Positions 1-9,281 of a stretch of 64,000 bases of DNA are shown in pieces (position 1 is the first letter of the stretch; every line of letters begins with the position of its first letter). Below the pieces are notes generated by a model. It searched no databases. It was not told the origin of the DNA and saw only the letters and a program-made list of their open reading frames with translations. Position numbers and translations under genes: made by a program. The stretch comes from Burkholderia sp. USMB20. Its GTDB lineage: Bacteria > Pseudomonadota > Gammaproteobacteria > Burkholderiales > Burkholderiaceae. The stretch is taken from assembly GCF_000949135.2 (NCBI RefSeq), contig NZ_JTAN02000019.1, positions 620,001-684,000 of the forward strand, in the 5' to 3' direction.

Positions 1-1
1 G

Positions 2-238
2 CCGTCGCTGGACCGTCCGGTCGACCAGCTGTCGCCGGTCGAACGCGCCGTGCTGCTGATCGCGACGTTCGAGCTCACGCATCATGTCGAAACGCCGTAC
101 CGCGTGATCATCAACGAAGCAGTCGAACTCGCGAAGACGTTCGGCGGCTCCGACGGCTACAAGTACGTCAACGGCGTGCTCGACAAGCTCGCCGCGAAGC
201 TGCGCCCCGCCGAAACGCAGGCGCGCCGCAACGGCTGA
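2..238 (+). CDS. nusB: Transcription antitermination protein NusB, C-terminal end (partial)
   Basis: The reading frame is open from the window edge and ends at a TGA at 236-238. The translated tail contains [16 protein letters not shown], then [14 protein letters not shown] and [11 protein letters not shown], which are the last helices of the NusB fold. NusB binds boxA RNA together with NusE (S10) and prevents early termination of rRNA transcription. The start lies outside the window, so only about 78 residues are seen. A strong hairpin follows directly, so this is the last gene of its operon (in Burkholderia usually ribH-nusB, known from the family and not seen here). Confidence 0.93.
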   Translation, partial: PSLDRPVDQLSPVERAVLLIATFELTHHVETPYRVIINEAVELAKTFGGSDGYKYVNGVLDKLAAKLRPAETQARRNG

Positions 239-250
239 TTCCGCAGGTGG

Positions 251-276
251 ACGGGCGCGCGAGCGCCCGTTTTTCG
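251..276 (+). terminator. Rho-independent terminator after nusB
   Basis: Stem ACGGGCGC (251-258), loop GCGA, complementary arm GCGCCCGT (263-270), then TTTT. It separates nusB from the aminotransferase gene that starts at 309. Confidence 0.75.
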
Positions 277-308
277 TTCTCCCTCCCCCTCCCCGCTCCG
301 CCCGACCG

Positions 309-1505
309 ATGAATACCACCGCCGATTCGCTCGTCACGCTCGCCGCACGCGTCGACGCGATCCAGCCCTTCTACGTGATGGAACTGATGAAGGAGGCACA
401 GCGGCTCGAGTCCTCCGGGCGCGACGTTATCCACATGGGCATCGGCGAGCCGGACTTCACCGCACCGGAGCCCGTCGTCGAGGCGGCGGCGGCCGCGTTG
501 CGCCGCGGCGTCACGCAGTACACGAGCGCGCTCGGCATCGCGCCGCTGCGCGAAGCGATCGCCGCGCACTACGCGCGCGCGTACGGCCTCACGATCAGCC
601 CCGAGCGGATCGTCGTGACGGCCGGCGCGTCGGCCGCGCTGCTGCTCGCGTGCCTCGCGCTCGTCGGCCGCGACGACGAGGTGCTGATGCCCGACCCGTC
701 GTACCCGTGCAACCGGCACTTCGTCGCGGCGGCCGAAGGCCGCCCGGTGCTCGTGCCGAGCGGCCCGGAAGCGCGCTTCCAGCTCACCGCGGACGACGTC
801 CGCACGCGCTGGGGCAGCCGCACGCGCGGCGTGCTGCTCGCGTCGCCGTCGAACCCGACCGGCACGTCGCTCGAGCCGGACGAACTGAAGCGGATCGTCG
901 CAGCCGTGCGCGCCCGCGGCGGCTTCACGATCGTCGACGAGATCTACCAGGGGCTCAGCTATGACGCGGCGCCCGTGTCGGCGCTGTCGTACGGCGACGA
1001 TGTCGTCACCGTCAACAGCTTCTCGAAGTACTTCAGCATGACCGGCTGGCGGCTCGGCTGGCTGGTCGTACCGCCCGCGCTCGTGAGCACGTTCGAAAAG
1101 CTGTCGCAGAACCTGTTCATCTGCCCGTCCACGCTCGCGCAGCACGCGGCGCTCGCGTGCTTCGAACCGGCGGCGCTCGACATCTACGAGGCGCGCCGCC
1201 TCGAATTCAAGCGTCGCCGCGACTTCATCGCGCCGGCGCTCGAACGGCTCGGCTTCACGGTGCCCGTGATGCCGGACGGCGCGTTCTACGTCTATGCGCA
1301 CTGCGGCGGCGTCGCCCATCCGGCGGCCGGCGACAGCGCGGCGCTCACGCAGGCGATGCTGCACGACGCGGGCGTCGTGCTGGTGCCGGGCATGGATTTC
1401 GGCGTGCATGCGCCGCGCGACTATATCCGGCTGTCCTATGCGACCGCCTATTCGCGCCTCGAAGAGGCCGTCGAGCGGCTCGCGACGCTGTTCGGCCAGC
1501 ACTGA
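309..1505 (+). CDS. Pyridoxal-phosphate aminotransferase, class I/II (aspartate aminotransferase fold)
   Basis: A 398-residue fold-type I aminotransferase. The PLP-binding lysine is in SFSKYFSMTGWRLGW (Lys240). Other family marks are GIGEPDF near residue 45, TAGASAALLL, the ASPSNPTGT loop and the C-terminal RLSYA arginine motif that binds the substrate carboxylate. It would exchange an amino group between an amino acid and a 2-oxo acid in the cytoplasm, but the substrate cannot be read from sequence. The ATG at 309 comes 33 bases after the nusB terminator, so it probably has its own promoter. It ends in a bidirectional terminator shared with the convergent transglycosylase gene. Confidence 0.9.
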   Translation: MNTTADSLVTLAARVDAIQPFYVMELMKEAQRLESSGRDVIHMGIGEPDFTAPEPVVEAAAAALRRGVTQYTSALGIAPLREAIAAHYARAYGLTISPERIVVTAGASAALLLACLALVGRDDEVLMPDPSYPCNRHFVAAAEGRPVLVPSGPEARFQLTADDVRTRWGSRTRGVLLASPSNPTGTSLEPDELKRIVAAVRARGGFTIVDEIYQGLSYDAAPVSALSYGDDVVTVNSFSKYFSMTGWRLGWLVVPPALVSTFEKLSQNLFICPSTLAQHAALACFEPAALDIYEARRLEFKRRRDFIAPALERLGFTVPVMPDGAFYVYAHCGGVAHPAAGDSAALTQAMLHDAGVVLVPGMDFGVHAPRDYIRLSYATAYSRLEEAVERLATLFGQH

Positions 1506-1557
1506 GGTCCGAGCGGCCCTCCCGGCCGGCGTGCCGGGCGCTACCGTCCGCGCCAAA

Positions 1558-1590
1558 ACAAAAAGGCACCCGAATCGGGTGCCTTTTTGC
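1558..1590. terminator. Bidirectional terminator between aminotransferase and transglycosylase genes
   Basis: Arms GGCACCCG (1565-1572) and CGGGTGCC (1576-1583), flanked by an A-run on the left and TTTTT on the right, so it can work on both strands for the two convergent genes. Confidence 0.85.
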
Positions 1591-1625
1591 TTGAGTCCTG
1601 CCGGAACCGCGGGGCGTTGCGTGAC

Positions 1626-2753
1626 TTACGCGCCGAGCTCCGAATGATCGCCGTGCGCCTGCTTCGCGGTGTCGACGCTTGCGTCGTCCTGCTGCGGCGC
1701 GCCCTTCGGCGCCGCCGCGGCCTTCGCGGCGATCGGCTGCGCGGTGTCGAGCGTCGCGTGCACGCGCTTTGTGCTGCCTGCCGCTGCCGTCACGGCCGCG
1801 GTGACGATAGGCTTCGACGGCTGGGCCGGCGCCTGCGGCGCATTGACCGGCACGCTGCGGCCGTGCGCGACGTCGCGCAGGCGGCCGCGCTCGGCCATGA
1901 CCTTCGAGCCGTACACGGTGTCGTCCGGGTTGGTCGAGCCGTTGTACAGACGCAGGCCGTTCGCAAGCGAGCCGCCGCGGGCGATGCAGTCCTTCAGCAC
2001 GAGCGCGCCGACCTGCAGGTTCGCGAGCGGCTGCAGCGCGGTGTCGGTACCGCCGAAATATTCGAACTTGTCGGAATGGACCTTCGACATGACCTGCATC
2101 AGGCCTTGCGCGCCGACGCCGCTTTCCGCGTACGGGTTGAAGCCCGATTCGATCGCCATCACGGACAGCAGCAGCAGCGGATCGAGGCCGACGTCGTGGC
2201 CGGTCTGGAACGCGGCCTTGACGAGCTGGCCGAGCGGCTCCTGGGCGACCCGGTAACGGCGCGACAGGTAGGTGGCGACGAGCGCCTGCTGGCGGTTCGA
2301 CGCGAGCGCACGGTCGTCGCGCGCATCGGCCGGGACCCGCTGGGACGGGATCAGTTTCGCGAGCGCCACAGGCGACGGGCCGTTGCGGGCCGGATCGGAC
2401 GCATCGCTTTGCGCGGCGGTTTCCGGTGCCACGTCAAGACCGACGGCAAGCGCATCCGTCTCGGGAGCCTCTTCCTGCTGCGGCTGCGCGCCGGCGGGCG
2501 CGAAGTTCGGCAGCGGATGGCCGGTCAGCAGACGGGCCGGACCGGCCTGCACGGCCGCGGATACGACCGGCATCAGCTTCGCGGCGAGGTTCCCGCGCAC
2601 GGTCGGCAGCAGCCACAGGGCCAGTGCGATCGCGACGGCGAAACAGCCGACGACGCTGAATAAATGGTGACTGACACGCGTCCCGCGACGCAGCATGTTG
2701 CGCACGATCTGTGCATGCTGCTCACTGGGACGCCACGATAACCAAGCGTTCAT
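1626..2753 (-). CDS. Lytic transglycosylase, SLT domain
   Basis: A 375-residue protein. Residues about 30-50 form one membrane or signal-anchor segment (LFSVVGCFAVAIALALWLLP). A proline/alanine-rich linker follows to about 140, and the lysozyme-like SLT domain lies at about 175-300. The catalytic glutamate is Glu202 in AIESGFNPYAESG, followed by GAQGLMQVM and LYNGS, the usual SLT motifs. It would cleave peptidoglycan glycan strands with formation of 1,6-anhydromuramic acid, from the periplasmic side. The tail (about 300-375) is Ala/Pro/Lys-rich and probably disordered. A long leader (2754-3107) separates it from a good promoter at 3108-3135. Confidence 0.9.
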   Translation of the reverse strand: MNAWLSWRPSEQHAQIVRNMLRRGTRVSHHLFSVVGCFAVAIALALWLLPTVRGNLAAKLMPVVSAAVQAGPARLLTGHPLPNFAPAGAQPQQEEAPETDALAVGLDVAPETAAQSDASDPARNGPSPVALAKLIPSQRVPADARDDRALASNRQQALVATYLSRRYRVAQEPLGQLVKAAFQTGHDVGLDPLLLLSVMAIESGFNPYAESGVGAQGLMQVMSKVHSDKFEYFGGTDTALQPLANLQVGALVLKDCIARGGSLANGLRLYNGSTNPDDTVYGSKVMAERGRLRDVAHGRSVPVNAPQAPAQPSKPIVTAAVTAAAGSTKRVHATLDTAQPIAAKAAAAPKGAPQQDDASVDTAKQAHGDHSELGA

Positions 2754-3107
2754 TCAGATCATCTCCCATGAACATGACTCGTGCGGCTCGCTCGGCTCGA
2801 TGGCGAGACAGAAAACGCGCCGCGGAATCACGACGCCGCACGCCTTGGTCGGGGCATGCAGGCATCGGGGAAACGGTATAAGTACCGTTCGAGGCCACGG
2901 TATAAGACGGCCGGCACCTTCGCACATTGGGCGAGGCGGGCATACGCGGTGGCACCCACGCAAAAAACCAGCGTCTGGTGGCGCTGGCTGGGACTACGAC
3001 AAAGGCCGTCGAATACGCCGTGCAGGTTTCGGCGGACGGTGACGCGCTGCGTCAAAGATCGGTGATTGGCGGCTCGAAGCCTTTTACCCTGCAGCCAATG
3101 TGAGCGG
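2754..3107. other. Intergenic region, leader of the transglycosylase gene
   Basis: No convincing gene is seen. Several short open frames occur on both strands but lack ribosome binding sites and family features. If the minus-strand promoter at 3108-3135 drives the transglycosylase gene, this stretch is a 5' leader of about 340 bases, unusually long. Confidence 0.5.
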
Positions 3108-3147
3108 ATTCTAGCAGGGTTTTATAGATCGTCAACACTATAAAACC
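3108..3147 (-). promoter_or_regulatory. Sigma-70-type promoter overlapped by a perfect 10-bp inverted repeat
   Basis: On the minus strand TTGACG (3135-3130) and TAGAAT (3113-3108) are separated by 16 bases, close to the sigma-70 consensus. The same stretch holds a perfect inverted repeat, GGTTTTATAG (3118-3127) and CTATAAAACC (3138-3147), with a 10-base spacer. One arm lies between the -35 and -10 hexamers and the other just upstream of -35, which is operator-like geometry. It points towards the transglycosylase gene. The region is clearly AT-rich against its surroundings. Confidence 0.55.
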
Positions 3148-3350
3148 TCAAAATTATAACAAAAAGTAATTTTGAACCGCCCTTCAGATCGCGAGCCCCC
3201 TGCCGTAGGGGCTCTCCGCGCGGTCCACTTTTTTCTCCGCCCGGGCGTGCGCGCGGCGGCCCGGGTAAAATCTGCGCTCGATTCGGGGCCGCAGCCGGCC
3301 GCTGCGCCCGCCCATCGCTGCCCGCCTTGCGGGCGGCCCGGACCTTGTTC

Positions 3351-4907
3351 ATGAAATACAAAGACTTACGCGATTTCATCCAGCGCCTCGAGGCGCTCGG
3401 CGAACTGCGGCGCGTCACGCAACCCGTGTCGCCCGTGCTCGAAATGACCGAGCTGTGCGACCGCGTGCTGCGCGCCGGCGGCCCGGCGCTGCTGTTCGCC
3501 GCGCCGCGCGGCAATGCGTTCCCGGTGCTCGGCAACCTGTTCGGCACACCGCGCCGCGTCGCACTCGGGATGGGCGTCGATGCCGGCGACGACGCCGCGC
3601 TCGGCTCGCTGCGCGACCTCGGGCGGCTGCTGTCCGCGCTGAAGGAGCCGGATCCGCCGAAGAGCCTGAAGGACGCCGGCAAGCTGCTGTCGCTCGCGAA
3701 GGCCGTATGGGACATGGCGCCGAAATCGGTGTCGTCGCCGCCGTGCCAGGAGATCGTCTGGGAAGGTGCCGACGTCGACCTGCACAAGCTGCCGATCCAG
3801 ACCTGCTGGCCCGGCGACGCGGGGCCGCTCGTCACGTGGGGCCTCACGGTCACGCGCGGGCCGAACAAGCCGCGCCAGAACCTCGGCATCTACCGCCAGC
3901 AGCTGATCGGCCGCAACAAGCTGATCATGCGCTGGCTCGCGCATCGCGGCGGCGCGCTCGACTTCCGCGAATTCGCGCTGAAGAACCCCGGCAAGCCATA
4001 TCCGGTCGCGGTCGTGCTCGGCGCGGATCCGGCCACGACGCTCGGCGCGGTGACGCCGGTGCCCGATTCGCTGTCCGAGTATCAGTTCGCCGGCCTGCTG
4101 CGCGGCAGCCGCACCGAGCTCGCGAAATGCCTGACGCCCGGCGTCGACACGCTGCAGGTGCCCGCCCGCGCGGAGATCGTGCTCGAAGGTTTCATTTATC
4201 CGCAGGAAGGCGCGCCCGCACCGGCCCCGGCCGGCGCACCGCCGCGGCCGGCCGGCAACGCGTCGGCCGCTTATGAGCACGCGCTCGAAGGCCCGTACGG
4301 CGACCACACCGGCTACTACAACGAACAGGAGTGGTTCCCGGTGTTCACCGTCGAGCGCATCACGATGCGCCGCGACGCGATCTATCACTCGACCTATACG
4401 GGCAAACCGCCCGACGAGCCGGCCGTGCTCGGCGTCGCGCTCAACGAGGTGTTCGTGCCGCTGCTGCAGAAGCAGTTCACCGAGATCACCGACTTCTACC
4501 TGCCGCCGGAAGGCTGCAGCTACCGGATGGCGATCGTCCAGATGAAGAAGAGCTACGCCGGCCATGCGAAGCGCGTGATGTTCGGCGTGTGGAGCTTCCT
4601 GCGGCAGTTCATGTATACGAAGTTCATCGTGGTCGTCGACGAGGACGTGAACATCCGCGACTGGAACGAGGTGATCTGGGCGATCACGACGCGCGTCGAC
4701 CCCGTGCGCGACACCGTGATGGTCGACAGCACGCCGATCGACTATCTCGATTTCGCGTCGCCCGTCGCGGGCCTCGGCTCGAAGATGGGGCTCGACGCGA
4801 CCAACAAGTGGCCCGGCGAAACGAACCGCGAATGGGGCCGCCCGATCGAGATGGACGCCGCCGTGAAGGCGCGCGTCGACCGCCTCTGGCAGGAGATCGG
4901 ACTGTAA
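3351..4907 (+). CDS. ubiD: 3-octaprenyl-4-hydroxybenzoate decarboxylase UbiD
   Basis: A 518-residue member of the UbiD family, which uses prenylated FMN made by UbiX to decarboxylate polyprenyl-4-hydroxybenzoate in ubiquinone synthesis. The start [22 protein letters not shown] at 3351 matches the family N-terminus better than the in-frame codon at 3327. Visible family motifs are [30 protein letters not shown] (with the conserved acid/base region) and [12 protein letters not shown] near the C-terminus. The length is slightly above the roughly 490 residues usual in enterics; the extra part is a Pro/Ala-rich insert near residues 285-300 ([15 protein letters not shown]). Confidence 0.95.
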   Translation: MKYKDLRDFIQRLEALGELRRVTQPVSPVLEMTELCDRVLRAGGPALLFAAPRGNAFPVLGNLFGTPRRVALGMGVDAGDDAALGSLRDLGRLLSALKEPDPPKSLKDAGKLLSLAKAVWDMAPKSVSSPPCQEIVWEGADVDLHKLPIQTCWPGDAGPLVTWGLTVTRGPNKPRQNLGIYRQQLIGRNKLIMRWLAHRGGALDFREFALKNPGKPYPVAVVLGADPATTLGAVTPVPDSLSEYQFAGLLRGSRTELAKCLTPGVDTLQVPARAEIVLEGFIYPQEGAPAPAPAGAPPRPAGNASAAYEHALEGPYGDHTGYYNEQEWFPVFTVERITMRRDAIYHSTYTGKPPDEPAVLGVALNEVFVPLLQKQFTEITDFYLPPEGCSYRMAIVQMKKSYAGHAKRVMFGVWSFLRQFMYTKFIVVVDEDVNIRDWNEVIWAITTRVDPVRDTVMVDSTPIDYLDFASPVAGLGSKMGLDATNKWPGETNREWGRPIEMDAAVKARVDRLWQEIGL

Positions 4908-4941
4908 GTCCGCGCGTAGAACACACCCGACAAGAACGACG

Positions 4942-5616
4942 ATGAGCTTTCCTCCCGCCTCGATGCTGTCCGACGGATTCTTCCTGTCGCTTTCGCTGTG
5001 TCTCGACATCGGCCTCGTCAACGTCGCGATGCTGTCGCTGACGCTGTCGCACGGCTTCCGGCCCGGCTTCTGGCTCGGCGTCGGCTCGTGCGTCGGCGAC
5101 CTCGTCTACGCGGCGCTCGCGCTCGCCGGCATGGCCGTGCTGCTGCAGTTCGAGGCCGTGCGCTGGATCGTCTGGATCGGCGGCGGTGCGGTGCTGCTGT
5201 TCCTCACGTGGAAGATGACGCGTGAAGCGCTCGCGCCGGCCGGCGGCACCGGCGACGGCGATGCGGACGACACGCCGCAGCCGCGTGCCAGTGCGCGGCG
5301 CAGCTTCATGCGCGGGATGCTGCTCGCGATGTCGTCGCCGAGCGCGATCCTGTGGTTCGCGGCGGTCGGCGGCGCGCTGATCGCGAAAGCCGGCGCGACC
5401 ACGCCGGCCACGGCGTCGGTGTTCCTGTCCGGCTTCTTCCTCGGCGGCCTCGCGTGGACGCTCTTCATGTGCACGCTCGCGAGCCAGGGCCGCAAGCGCG
5501 CGGGCGCGGGGCTGATGCGCGCATGCCACGTCGCGTCGGCGCTGCTGTTCGCGTATTTCTCGTACAGCGTGATCGTCGGCGGCTATCGCGACCTGATCGC
5601 GCACGCCGTGTCGTAA
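4942..5616 (+). CDS. LysE/RhtB family amino-acid exporter
   Basis: A 224-residue inner-membrane protein with about six hydrophobic segments. The N-terminal pattern (SLCLDIGLVNVAMLSLTLSHGFRPGFWLGVGSCVGDLVYAALAL) is the LysE signature, and a polar Gly/Asp-rich loop lies near residues 95-115. Members export amino acids or their analogues by proton antiport, but the substrate here is unknown. It starts 34 bases after ubiD and may be co-transcribed. It ends at a strong bidirectional terminator. Confidence 0.85.
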   Translation: MSFPPASMLSDGFFLSLSLCLDIGLVNVAMLSLTLSHGFRPGFWLGVGSCVGDLVYAALALAGMAVLLQFEAVRWIVWIGGGAVLLFLTWKMTREALAPAGGTGDGDADDTPQPRASARRSFMRGMLLAMSSPSAILWFAAVGGALIAKAGATTPATASVFLSGFFLGGLAWTLFMCTLASQGRKRAGAGLMRACHVASALLFAYFSYSVIVGGYRDLIAHAVS

Positions 5617-5645
5617 CCGGCGCGCACCGGATCGCGCGCCCAATG

Positions 5646-5686
5646 AAAAACGGCGCAACGCCCCACGCGGGACGTTGCGCCGTTTT
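5646..5686. terminator. Bidirectional terminator
   Basis: AAAACGGCGCAACG (5647-5660) and CGTTGCGCCGTTTT (5673-5686) form a perfect stem with an A-run on one side and a T-run on the other. It serves the LysE gene and the convergent gene at 5720-6013. Confidence 0.88.
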
Positions 5687-5719
5687 GCCGCGCGCGGTCA
5701 GGCCGCCGCGCGGAATGCG

Positions 5720-6013
5720 TCAACGACGCCAGTAGCCGTGGTGGCCCCAGCCGCCGTAACCGTGACGCCAGTACGGACGGCCGTAGTAGCCGCCGACGAC
5801 CACGGGGGGCGGTGCATAGTAGGCCGGCGCCGGCGCGTAATACACGGGCGGGGGCGGCGGTGCGTAGTACACGGGCGGCGGCGCCGCATACACGGGATAC
5901 GCAGGTGCGATCGGAACCCCGATGCCGACCCCGATCGACACGTGGGCCTGCGCGGCGCTCGCGGCACCCAGGCCCAGCGCGGCGGCGGCGATGAACGGAA
6001 TGAGCTTTTTCAC
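5720..6013 (-). CDS. Small secreted Tyr/Pro-rich protein (YxAPPP repeats)
   Basis: A 97-residue protein. The GTG at 6013 is chosen because AGGAG lies 7 bases before it and the product then begins with a clean signal peptide, MKKLIPFIAAAALGLGAASA, cleaved near AQA-HVS. The mature part is a run of PVYYAPPP-like repeats followed by a Gly/Tyr/His/Trp-rich tail ending HGYGGWGHHGYWRR. Such low-complexity exported proteins are common in Burkholderia, but their role is unknown to me. An extended reading starting further upstream has no supporting ribosome binding site. Confidence 0.75.
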   Translation of the reverse strand: MKKLIPFIAAAALGLGAASAAQAHVSIGVGIGVPIAPAYPVYAAPPPVYYAPPPPPVYYAPAPAYYAPPPVVVGGYYGRPYWRHGYGGWGHHGYWRR

Positions 6014-6525
6014 TTCGATTCTCCTGCTGGAGCGGTAATTTGTGCGCCCCTGTCGGCAACGGCGGGCATGCACGTCGCATGGATGCAATGTAGCGAAAAC
6101 CCGCCGCGCGCGTATCGCGCATTTGTTGCAAATTGCAATTCCACCCGGCTGCAAACACCGTGCGGCGTGGCCTTGCGGATCCTCGACATCGCTTGCCGGT
6201 CGCGTGATTCCGTCCGACCAGTGAAAGCGCGACACATTGTCCGGTCAGTCTTACCGGATCCGGCAAGCACGGCGGGCACGCTTCCGTAATGAACGATTAC
6301 AAATTTGAGACAAGACGCCGACAATTCAACGGGGATCTGGCCCCCGCGTGATTCGGGGCCGAATCACGCGATCGTCGCGGACGGCGAAAACGGCCGCGCG
6401 AATTTACCGCTACCCCGTGTCGCACGCCGACGTCCAGGTCGTTCTCGCCCGGCGCCGCCCTTGCGCGGCCGCCCCGTCATTCCTGCGATACTGGCGGCTG
6501 CTCCGTTTTCGCTTCGTCACCCACC
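6014..6525. other. Divergent intergenic region with two short palindromes
   Basis: No gene is supported. TTGCAA-A-TTGCAA at 6126-6138 is a 13-base palindrome about 110 bases upstream of the small secreted protein gene and could be an operator. GTAAT-GAACG-ATTAC at 6286-6300 is a second small inverted repeat, in an AT-rich patch before the DUF2520 gene. Both are sequence observations with no known binding protein. Confidence 0.35.
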
Positions 6526-7455
6526 ATGTCCCTTCCCGACACGCCCAGCCTCGGCTTCATCGGCGCCGGCCGCCTGGCGCGCTGCCTCGCCCTGCGTTTC
6601 GCGGCGGCCGGCTTTCCGGTCGTCGCGATCGCGAGCCGCACGGCGGAATCGGCCACGGCACTCGCCGCGCGCATCGACGGCTGCCGCGCGGTCGACACGC
6701 CGCAGCAGGTCGTCGACGCCGCCGACCTGATCTTCCTCACCGTGCCCGACGACCATCTCGCGTCGACCGCCGCGGCGCTGCGGTTCGACGCGGCGCGCGC
6801 GGCGAGCCAGGCGCTCGTCCACTGCAGCGGCGCGTCGGCGGTCGAGCTGCTCGATCCGGCCAAGCGGCAAGGCGCGGCCACGGGCGGCTTCCATCCGCTC
6901 TACCTGTTCGGCGGCACCGACGCCGATCTCGCCCGCATCGACGGCTGCTCGGTCACGCTCGAAGCCGACGGCGCGCTGCACGCGACGCTGCTGCGGCTTG
7001 CTGACGCACTCGGCTGCCATCCGCTGTCGATTCCGGCCGGCGGCCGGATGCTCTATCACGCGGCCGCCCATTACGCGGCGAGCTTCGCGCTGTGCGGGCT
7101 GTCGGAGGCGGTCGAGCTGTGGCGCGGCCTCGGCTTCGACGAGGAAGCGGCGCTGCGCGCGCTGCTGCCGATGCTCGCCGGCACGATCGAAACCGCGCGC
7201 GACAAGGGCCTCGCGAACGCACTCGCGGGCCCGGTATCGCGCGGCGACACCGGCATCGTCGAGCGGCAGCTCGCGCTGCTCGAGGCGCGCGGCGGCGATC
7301 ACGCGACGCTGTACGCGCTGATGACCCGCCGCGCGGTCGCGCTCGCGGCGAAGCGCGCCGCGCCGCCGGCCGCGCTGCCGGCGCTCGCGCAGGCCGTCGA
7401 AACGTCGCTCGCGCGCACGACCGGGCACCCCTCCCCGCCGCGGGACGAGGCGTGA
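6526..7455 (+). CDS. Rossmann-fold / DUF2520 domain protein
   Basis: A 309-residue protein. The N-terminus has a nucleotide-binding glycine loop (LGFIGAGRLARCLALRF) as in ProC-like and F420/NADP-dependent oxidoreductases. LIFLTVPDDH and LVHCSGA follow, and the all-helical DUF2520 domain fills roughly residues 145-285 (YHAAAHYAASFALCGLSEAVEL). An NAD(P)-dependent oxidoreductase is the family expectation; the substrate is not known. The next gene, a YggT protein, begins about 75 bases downstream, so co-transcription is likely. Confidence 0.8.
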   Translation: MSLPDTPSLGFIGAGRLARCLALRFAAAGFPVVAIASRTAESATALAARIDGCRAVDTPQQVVDAADLIFLTVPDDHLASTAAALRFDAARAASQALVHCSGASAVELLDPAKRQGAATGGFHPLYLFGGTDADLARIDGCSVTLEADGALHATLLRLADALGCHPLSIPAGGRMLYHAAAHYAASFALCGLSEAVELWRGLGFDEEAALRALLPMLAGTIETARDKGLANALAGPVSRGDTGIVERQLALLEARGGDHATLYALMTRRAVALAAKRAAPPAALPALAQAVETSLARTTGHPSPPRDEA

Positions 7456-7531
7456 TAAGGTGTCGGCCGATGCGCCGCCATCCGGCGTTGGCGGCCGCAC
7501 GCTACTCGACTGTATAAAAAGGATGCCAACG

Positions 7532-8095
7532 ATGTTCGGCGAGATCGCCCGTTTTCTGCTCAATACCGTCTTCACGCTGTTCGGCGCCGCGCTGATCCTG
7601 CGCGTCTGGATGCAGGCCGTCCGCGTGCCGCCGTACAACCCCGTCACGCAGGCCGTGCTGCAGGCGACCAACTGGCTCGTGCTGCCGCTGCGCCGCGTGA
7701 TCGCGGGCGTGCGCGGCATCGACTGGGCAAGCGTCGTCGCAGCGCTGCTCACCGCGCTCGTCTATGTGGTGCTGATGGTCGTGATGGCCGGCTTCGACCC
7801 GGCCTCGGTGATCGCGACGCTCGTCGTGGTCGCGCTGCTCACCGTCGTGAAGTGGGCGCTCAATCTCGTGATCTGGATGACGATCCTGATGGCGCTGCTG
7901 TCGTGGCTCAATCCGCGCTCGCCGGCGATGCCGATCCTCTACCAGCTCACCGCACCGTTTCTGAACCCGCTGCGCCGCGTGATCCCGAACCTCGGCGGCA
8001 TCGACCTGTCGCCGATCCTGCTGTTCGTGATCGTGCAGGTGCTGCTGATGATCGTCACGCGCGCCGCCGTGTCGCTGACGATCTTCGGCATCTGA
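7532..8095 (+). CDS. YggT family integral membrane protein
   Basis: A 187-residue protein with two copies of the YggT unit, each a pair of hydrophobic helices around a basic Pro-rich stretch (NWLVLPLRRVIAGVRGIDW and TAPFLNPLRRVIPNLGGIDLSP). The ATG at 7532 is preceded by AAAAAGGA 9 bases upstream and is preferred over upstream in-frame codons. Family members are linked to osmotic and potassium tolerance and to membrane assembly, but no biochemical function is established. Confidence 0.85.
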   Translation: MFGEIARFLLNTVFTLFGAALILRVWMQAVRVPPYNPVTQAVLQATNWLVLPLRRVIAGVRGIDWASVVAALLTALVYVVLMVVMAGFDPASVIATLVVVALLTVVKWALNLVIWMTILMALLSWLNPRSPAMPILYQLTAPFLNPLRRVIPNLGGIDLSPILLFVIVQVLLMIVTRAAVSLTIFGI

Positions 8096-8109
8096 TCCGA
8101 CGTGTCGCG

Positions 8110-8460
8110 CTACGCTGCCGGCCCCTGCGCCGGCGGCGCCTCGAGCGTGTCGATCACGCCGAAATTCGCCGGAATCATCGCGTAGCACACGCGCACTTTC
8201 TCGCGCGACACGCGCTCGAGCAGCCGCTGCGCCTCGTCTTCGGTGACGATGAACTCGACCTCGACCGCGAGCGAACCCTGCAGTTCGAAAAAGCGGTCCT
8301 CGTGCAGCACCCGATGCCGGCCGAAGCCGGCCATCGCGCGAAACGCCGAACCGCCCGCGACCCCCATCCGGTTTCCCTCCTCCAGCAACCACTCCCACAG
8401 CGGCTTCCAGTGCAGCCGGTGCTGCTCGTGCACGTAGAAGCGCAAGAAGACCCTGTCCAT
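8110..8460 (-). CDS. DUF190 family protein
   Basis: A 116-residue protein with the DUF190 core: LRFYVHEQHRLHWKPLWEWL, GVAGGSAFRAMAGFG and VEVEFIVTEDEAQRLLE, a small ferredoxin-like fold. It lies 24 bases downstream of crcB on the same strand. DUF190 genes often sit beside crcB, which suggests a regulatory or accessory role in fluoride or anion export. That is family context and inference; the biochemical role is unknown. Confidence 0.85.
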   Translation of the reverse strand: MDRVFLRFYVHEQHRLHWKPLWEWLLEEGNRMGVAGGSAFRAMAGFGRHRVLHEDRFFELQGSLAVEVEFIVTEDEAQRLLERVSREKVRVCYAMIPANFGVIDTLEAPPAQGPAA

Positions 8461-8484
8461 CGCGTCCTCCCGGTGCCGGCGCGC

Positions 8485-8871
8485 TCAGGCCGCCGCGAAC
8501 CACGCGCGCGCGGTCCACATGCCGAGCGCCGTCAGCGTGAACGATCCAGTCAAGTGTAGGGCAGCCACCGCGAACGCCCATCCGAATTCGCCCTGCACCG
8601 CGTGCGTCATCACTTCGACCGAATAGGTCGAGAACGTCGTGAGGCCGCCGAGGAAGCCGGTGATCACGAACAGCCGCCACTCGGGCGGCAGCCCGACGCG
8701 GGTGGTAAAAACGACGGCGGCAACGCCGATCACGTAGCCGCCGATCAGGTTCGCGGCGAGCGTGCCGAGCGGCACGGCGGGAAAGAACGCGTTGAGCGCA
8801 AGGCTCAGGAACCAGCGCAGCAATGCGCCGAGTCCGGCGCCGACGAAGATCGCGACCATCGAATAGAACAA
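8485..8871 (-). CDS. crcB: Fluoride exporter CrcB (Fluc)
   Basis: A 128-residue protein with four transmembrane segments: [54 protein letters not shown] and a C-terminal helix. The [12 protein letters not shown] motif (pore phenylalanines and the Na-site region) is diagnostic of Fluc channels, which export fluoride as dual-topology dimers. The TTG at 8871 is chosen because GAGGAG precedes it by 5 bases, whereas the internal ATG (8859) lies too far from that site. It probably forms an operon with the DUF190 gene. Confidence 0.9.
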   Translation of the reverse strand: MFYSMVAIFVGAGLGALLRWFLSLALNAFFPAVPLGTLAANLIGGYVIGVAAVVFTTRVGLPPEWRLFVITGFLGGLTTFSTYSVEVMTHAVQGEFGWAFAVAALHLTGSFTLTALGMWTARAWFAAA

Positions 8872-9281
8872 GGGAACTCCTCGCTGACGAGCCCGCATCG
8901 CCGGATGCGGCCTACGCCGAACTGTATGCGCAATCGCGCCGCGGCGGCAATGCCGGAGGACCGGCGGACGGGGCCCGGATCGCGTCGCACCGGCATCACG
9001 CATTTCGTTATTCCGGCATCCGTGCCGCAATCGATTTTTTCCAATCGATTACGCCGGACATTACAAATCAAACCGGCGTCGATTATTTATCAGATTTTTA
9101 ATACCGGAAAGATCAGCTTCATCGGGCGGCACGCCAGCGCTTGAACGCCGCATTCCATTGGTATTTCACGTATTTACCCTCATCAGATATTCCCGTATTC
9201 GTTCGATATCCGATGCAATTTACGCAGCCGATTTCGTAGAATTGTTTCGCCCCCTACTCCATCGACATGGAGATTCGAAGA
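8872..9281. other. Intergenic region, AT-rich, before the sedolisin gene
   Basis: No gene is supported. An imperfect inverted repeat, AATCGATTACGCCGG (9043-9057) and CCGGCGTCGATTA (9073-9085), lies about 200 bases before the sedolisin start. The stretch 9025-9260 is much richer in A/T than the neighbouring genes, as promoter regions here tend to be. Confidence 0.35.

Noticed and set aside
2754-3060. Short minus-strand frames before the transglycosylase gene (75 codons and others)
   Set aside because: No ribosome binding site and no recognisable sequence; more likely leader DNA.
8880-8990. Possible fluoride riboswitch before crcB
   Set aside because: A GGCGATGCGGGC stretch faintly recalls the start of the motif, but the pseudoknot partner and other conserved positions are not visible.
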